DNA of 64,000 nucleotides. Source: G963667975 sp963677395 (GTDB taxonomy: Bacteria > Bacteroidota > Bacteroidia > Bacteroidales > G963667975). Location of the stretch: NCBI GenBank assembly GCA_963677395.2, contig OY781965.2, positions 1,798,001 through 1,862,000 of the forward strand, given 5' to 3'. The position numbers were made by a program, and so were the translations under genes. A model generated the notes under the pieces. The model saw nothing but the letters and a program-made list of their open reading frames with translations. It searched no databases and was not told the DNA's origin. This document shows, piece after piece, positions 61,059-64,000 of the stretch. The stretch's first letter is position 1. Every line of letters starts with the position of its first letter.

Positions 61059-63299
61059 ATGTTAAGATTGGAGTTAAACAGAAGTTGTTTTCATGGCTGC
61101 AATGCAAAAGTTATCAGTGTGGGCGTTGCATTTATGTTAATGGCTTTTGTTAATGCCCAACCACCCTGTGGAAACAATCCTTTACCCAATGATTTTTGCG
61201 CAAATGCAACACCCATCTGTAACTTGAACGGATATTGCGGAAATACCAGTGCAACCTATACCAGTTGGGTAAGTAGTACAAATCATACCAGCGAAAATAT
61301 TACTCCTTTGGGAAATATTTTTTGTGCTTCTATCCAGAATAACTCATGGATTAAATTTATTGCTGATTCCAGTGTGGCTATTTTTGATGTATGGACCAGC
61401 AATTGTGCCGATAATCATGGAATTCAGATGCAGGTTTATGCAACAACTGACTGTTATAACTTTACGGCTGTATCAAACTGCTGGAATCCATTAGCTCCTA
61501 CAAATGGCCAGATAATAGCAACCGGCTTAACTGTTGGTCAGGTTTATTATCTGATGATTGATGGAACACAGGGTGATAATTGCGATTATGTAATTGCTGC
61601 TAAAACAGGGGTTTCTACACCTCCTGCTATTACACCAAATCAATCTGTTTGCAAAGGGAATGGATTGAATCTGTCGGTAAGTGGAGGTGCGTCATATTCA
61701 TGGACTTCTACTCCCAATGATGCTTCTCTTGCAGGACAAACAAATCAGCAAACCATAACAGTGCATCCACTTGTAACAACAACTTATTCTGTAACGGTAA
61801 CCACACAGGGCATCAATTCGTTTTGCCCAAATAGCAACACTCAACTTTCTACAATTGTAACCGTAAATCAGAATCCAACAATTCATATTACCTCCTCTCC
61901 GGAAATGTGTGGACAATCCAACGGTAAGGCCAATGCAACCGTAACAGGAAGCGGAGGGTTTCATTATAACTGGAATTCTACTCCTGTTCAAATATCTCAG
62001 AATGCTGTAAATTTAGCTTCAGGAACATACGTATTGACGGTTACAGATACGAATTTATGCGTTTCAAAAGACTCTGTACAAATAAATCTTATCCCGTACA
62101 TAATTCCCCAAATTAGCGGGAATTTGAAGTTTTGCACAGGCACGTCAACAACTCTGAATGCAGGTAGTGCATATTCAACTTATTTGTGGAATAACGGGAG
62201 TGCCTCTTTACAAATAACCGTTACTATTCCAGGTGTTTACGCTGTATATGTTGTGGACTCAATCGGTTGTTATGGGTCGGACAGTGTAATGGTTGCGGAG
62301 GTGCCGAATCCAGCCCCGGCGATTACAGGTGATTCTGTTTTATGTCCCTTATCTCATATAACTTTATTTGTATCGGGTAATTATGTTTCTTACTTGTGGT
62401 CAAATGGAACAGTAAATTCCCATTTAACTATTCAGAATGGAGGAAACTATTCAGTGATTGTTACCGATAGCAATGGTTGTAAGGGAAGTACATCACATTA
62501 TGTTTTTGACAACAATGGTCCATTTCTGACGTTGATTTCTGGTAACGAACATTGTTATAAGCAAGATGGAACACTGACTGTCATTGCTCAGGGTGGCCAT
62601 GGCCTGTATCATTATTTATGGGATAATGGAAATACAACCTCAGCTATGCAGAACCTTTCTGCCGGGGAATATAACGTTATTGTCAGTGATAGTTTATGTA
62701 CCATGAAAGATTCAGCTACACTGGTCAATATTCCTGCACCACAGGCCGATTTTTATATATCACCACCTATACTTGAGTTTCTGGACGAACCTGTCGCAGC
62801 TTCGTTTTTTGCAAATACAAGTGGTTATGGTCAAAGCTGGATATGGGATTTCGGCGATGGATCGTCATTGTTTTCGGGAACTAACAGCGAAAAACATTAT
62901 TACACAACTACTGGTAACTATCAGGTAATGCTATTGGTTACTGATGCAAACCAATGCGTTGATACGGTTTGGCATATTCTGAAAGTTCTGGATGTTTTTG
63001 CGTTTTACGTACCCAACGCATTTACACCCAATGGCGATGGTGTGAATGACTTGTTTGCTCCTTACGGAACGAATATAGATCCTTCCGATTTCGAAATGGA
63101 TATTTATAATCGATGGGGTGAATTGGTTTACAATACCCATCGGTGGTCAGGTTCTTCGGCAGAAGGATGGAATGGCTATCTAAACAATCAACCATCAACC
63201 GGAGAGTTGCAAAGCGGTGTTTATGTTTATAAGATTATTGTGAAAGGGATGAATGGAAAGCAGAAAGTTTATTCCGGTGAAGTAGCCCTGATCAAATAA
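61059..63299 (+). CDS. T9SS type B secreted protein with SprB-like and PKD domains
   Basis: From the ATG at 61059 the protein has 746 aa; a TTG at 61044 overlapping the PqqD-like stop is less likely. A signal peptide ends near MLMAFVNAQ. The N-terminal part (30-180) is a Cys-rich domain with NDFCANATPICNLNGYCG and INNSWIKFIADS. Ig-like repeats follow, then SprB-like modules (CGQSNGKANATVTGSGGFHYNW; CYKQDGTLTVIAQGGHG). A PKD domain (WIWDFGDGSS) precedes the type B sorting domain (VPNAFTPNGDGVNDLF, IYNRWGELVYNT). It is likely a surface adhesin. It follows the PqqD-like gene by 11 bp, hence possibly same operon. Confidence 0.87.
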   Translation: MLRLELNRSCFHGCNAKVISVGVAFMLMAFVNAQPPCGNNPLPNDFCANATPICNLNGYCGNTSATYTSWVSSTNHTSENITPLGNIFCASIQNNSWIKFIADSSVAIFDVWTSNCADNHGIQMQVYATTDCYNFTAVSNCWNPLAPTNGQIIATGLTVGQVYYLMIDGTQGDNCDYVIAAKTGVSTPPAITPNQSVCKGNGLNLSVSGGASYSWTSTPNDASLAGQTNQQTITVHPLVTTTYSVTVTTQGINSFCPNSNTQLSTIVTVNQNPTIHITSSPEMCGQSNGKANATVTGSGGFHYNWNSTPVQISQNAVNLASGTYVLTVTDTNLCVSKDSVQINLIPYIIPQISGNLKFCTGTSTTLNAGSAYSTYLWNNGSASLQITVTIPGVYAVYVVDSIGCYGSDSVMVAEVPNPAPAITGDSVLCPLSHITLFVSGNYVSYLWSNGTVNSHLTIQNGGNYSVIVTDSNGCKGSTSHYVFDNNGPFLTLISGNEHCYKQDGTLTVIAQGGHGLYHYLWDNGNTTSAMQNLSAGEYNVIVSDSLCTMKDSATLVNIPAPQADFYISPPILEFLDEPVAASFFANTSGYGQSWIWDFGDGSSLFSGTNSEKHYYTTTGNYQVMLLVTDANQCVDTVWHILKVLDVFAFYVPNAFTPNGDGVNDLFAPYGTNIDPSDFEMDIYNRWGELVYNTHRWSGSSAEGWNGYLNNQPSTGELQSGVYVYKIIVKGMNGKQKVYSGEVALIK

Positions 63300-63448
63300 T
63301 CCTCAATGGAAATAAAACCTTAAATAATGATTACAATTGCTGTCGGGCGCGTAAAATTTCGGATATTTACATTGCCAAATGTAATTCGGAATTTTTAAAA
63401 AACAATGAAAACCTCAGCTATACAGTAAATTAATAAAAACAAAGGAGT

Positions 63449-64000
63449 ATGGGCTTGGAAATACTGTTTAAAAACAAAATCTATATTTTGCTGCATATCT
63501 CAGCATGGTTATTGTTGTTTATAATTCCACCAATCTACCTTTACATTGATTCGAATTATGAAATATTTATACTGAAACGGTCGTATTTACAGTCGTTGGT
63601 TTATATCTCATTATTTTATCTTAACTATTTTATCCTGATTCCCTTTTTGTATGACCGGAAGCAAACCACATTTTACGTAGTACTGCTGGTGATCTCTATC
63701 TTTTTGGGAACGGTAGGATTTATTAAGATTGACAGAATGTATCAACCTTCCAAACGGTTTCCTTTTCGTCCAAATGGAGAGATGAGCTTAAGAATACCAC
63801 CACCGCCTCCTCAAAATGGAATGATGAAAAAAGAGATGTCGCCTCCTATAGCGTGGCCGGTGTATAATTTTGTACTTATCTCATTATTGTCGTCAGGATT
63901 CGGACTGGGATTACGCCACTTTGAAGATCAGGTACGAAAAGAACTTTTAAACAAAGAAATGGAACGCGAAAAACTAAATTCGGAACTTACATTTCTTAAA
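63449..64000 (+). CDS. LytS-type sensor histidine kinase (N-terminal part)
   Basis: The frame opens at ATG 63449 behind a good AAAGGAG ribosome-binding site and stays open for 184 codons to the window edge. Four or so hydrophobic helices (IYILLHISAWLLLFIIPPIYLYI, YISLFYLNYFILIPFLY, FYVVLLVISIFLGTVGFI, NFVLISLLSSGFGLGL) are followed by a coiled-coil-like stretch (KELLNKEMEREKLNSELTFLK), which in this family leads into the His_kinase domain with NPHFLFN. A Pro-rich loop (PPPPP) lies near residue 120. The partner LytTR regulator should follow outside the window. Confidence 0.85.
   Translation, partial: MGLEILFKNKIYILLHISAWLLLFIIPPIYLYIDSNYEIFILKRSYLQSLVYISLFYLNYFILIPFLYDRKQTTFYVVLLVISIFLGTVGFIKIDRMYQPSKRFPFRPNGEMSLRIPPPPPQNGMMKKEMSPPIAWPVYNFVLISLLSSGFGLGLRHFEDQVRKELLNKEMEREKLNSELTFLK

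Overview
The window comes from the chromosome of a low-G+C member of the Bacteroidota, most likely near Bacteroidales/Marinilabiliales, although the species cannot be fixed from sequence alone. Eight secreted proteins end in type IX secretion (T9SS) type A or type B sorting domains. Several genes are preceded by the Bacteroidota -7 promoter motif TAnnTTTG, and Shine-Dalgarno sequences are generally weak. Families typical of the phylum are present: DUF5686, DUF4833, DUF4301, PorT-like barrels, an Oar-like TonB receptor, and a fused formimidoyltransferase-cyclodeaminase. No rRNA, tRNA, transposase, integrase or CRISPR array was found.

Layout. 1-1.3 kb: end of a phosphosulfolactate synthase-like gene, aroE and a thiamine-binding-like protein. 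1.4-6.2 kb: a small secreted protein and two large T9SS type B proteins, the second behind an 11-C tract. 6.2-10.1 kb: a 141-bp MITE-like palindrome, a membrane-bound AraC regulator, and a lipoprotein/ECF sigma/anti-sigma-like operon. 10.1-17.1 kb: a 1274-aa T9SS type A protein with YCF48/BNR-like repeats, a membrane protein and typA. 17.3-27.7 kb: a minus-strand block built around inositol-3-phosphate synthase, with a CDP-alcohol phosphotransferase, a HAD phosphatase, an ATP-grasp enzyme, a nucleotidyltransferase, a TetR regulator and a class V aminotransferase; it is probably an inositol-lipid or inositol-phosphate pathway. 27.7-37.8 kb: a gene-poor kilobase with a perfect 20-bp hairpin, then a PorT-like barrel, a T9SS protein, ftcD, DUF4301, sucD, an uncharacterised protein and an M23/LysM hydrolase.

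38-45 kb: six tightly packed, mostly overlapping genes that look like a synthase-dependent exopolysaccharide system. They encode a TPR plus outer-membrane barrel, a BcsA-like processive GT2, glucose-1-phosphate cytidylyltransferase, CDP-glucose 4,6-dehydratase, an SDR epimerase/reductase and a membrane-anchored GH26-like hydrolase. The parts match those of cellulose or alginate secretion machines, but the donor appears to be a CDP-deoxyhexose.

45.0-53.7 kb: an 8.6-kb segment bracketed by a perfect 27-bp direct repeat whose left copy is the last codons of the GH26 gene. It contains a 15-copy 41-bp tandem array, an unknown 324-aa protein, a 1.2-kb noncoding tract packed with hairpins (one about 112 nt long), two T9SS proteins and REP-like palindromes. 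It looks like an inserted island without a recombinase of its own.

53.7-64 kb: a secreted nucleotide pyrophosphatase/phosphodiesterase-like enzyme, an Oar-like TonB receptor, a small T9SS protein, a VTC/DUF4956/PqqD-like/T9SS type B operon, and the start of a LytS-type sensor kinase.

All family assignments are made by eye from motifs and recalled families. No database search was run.
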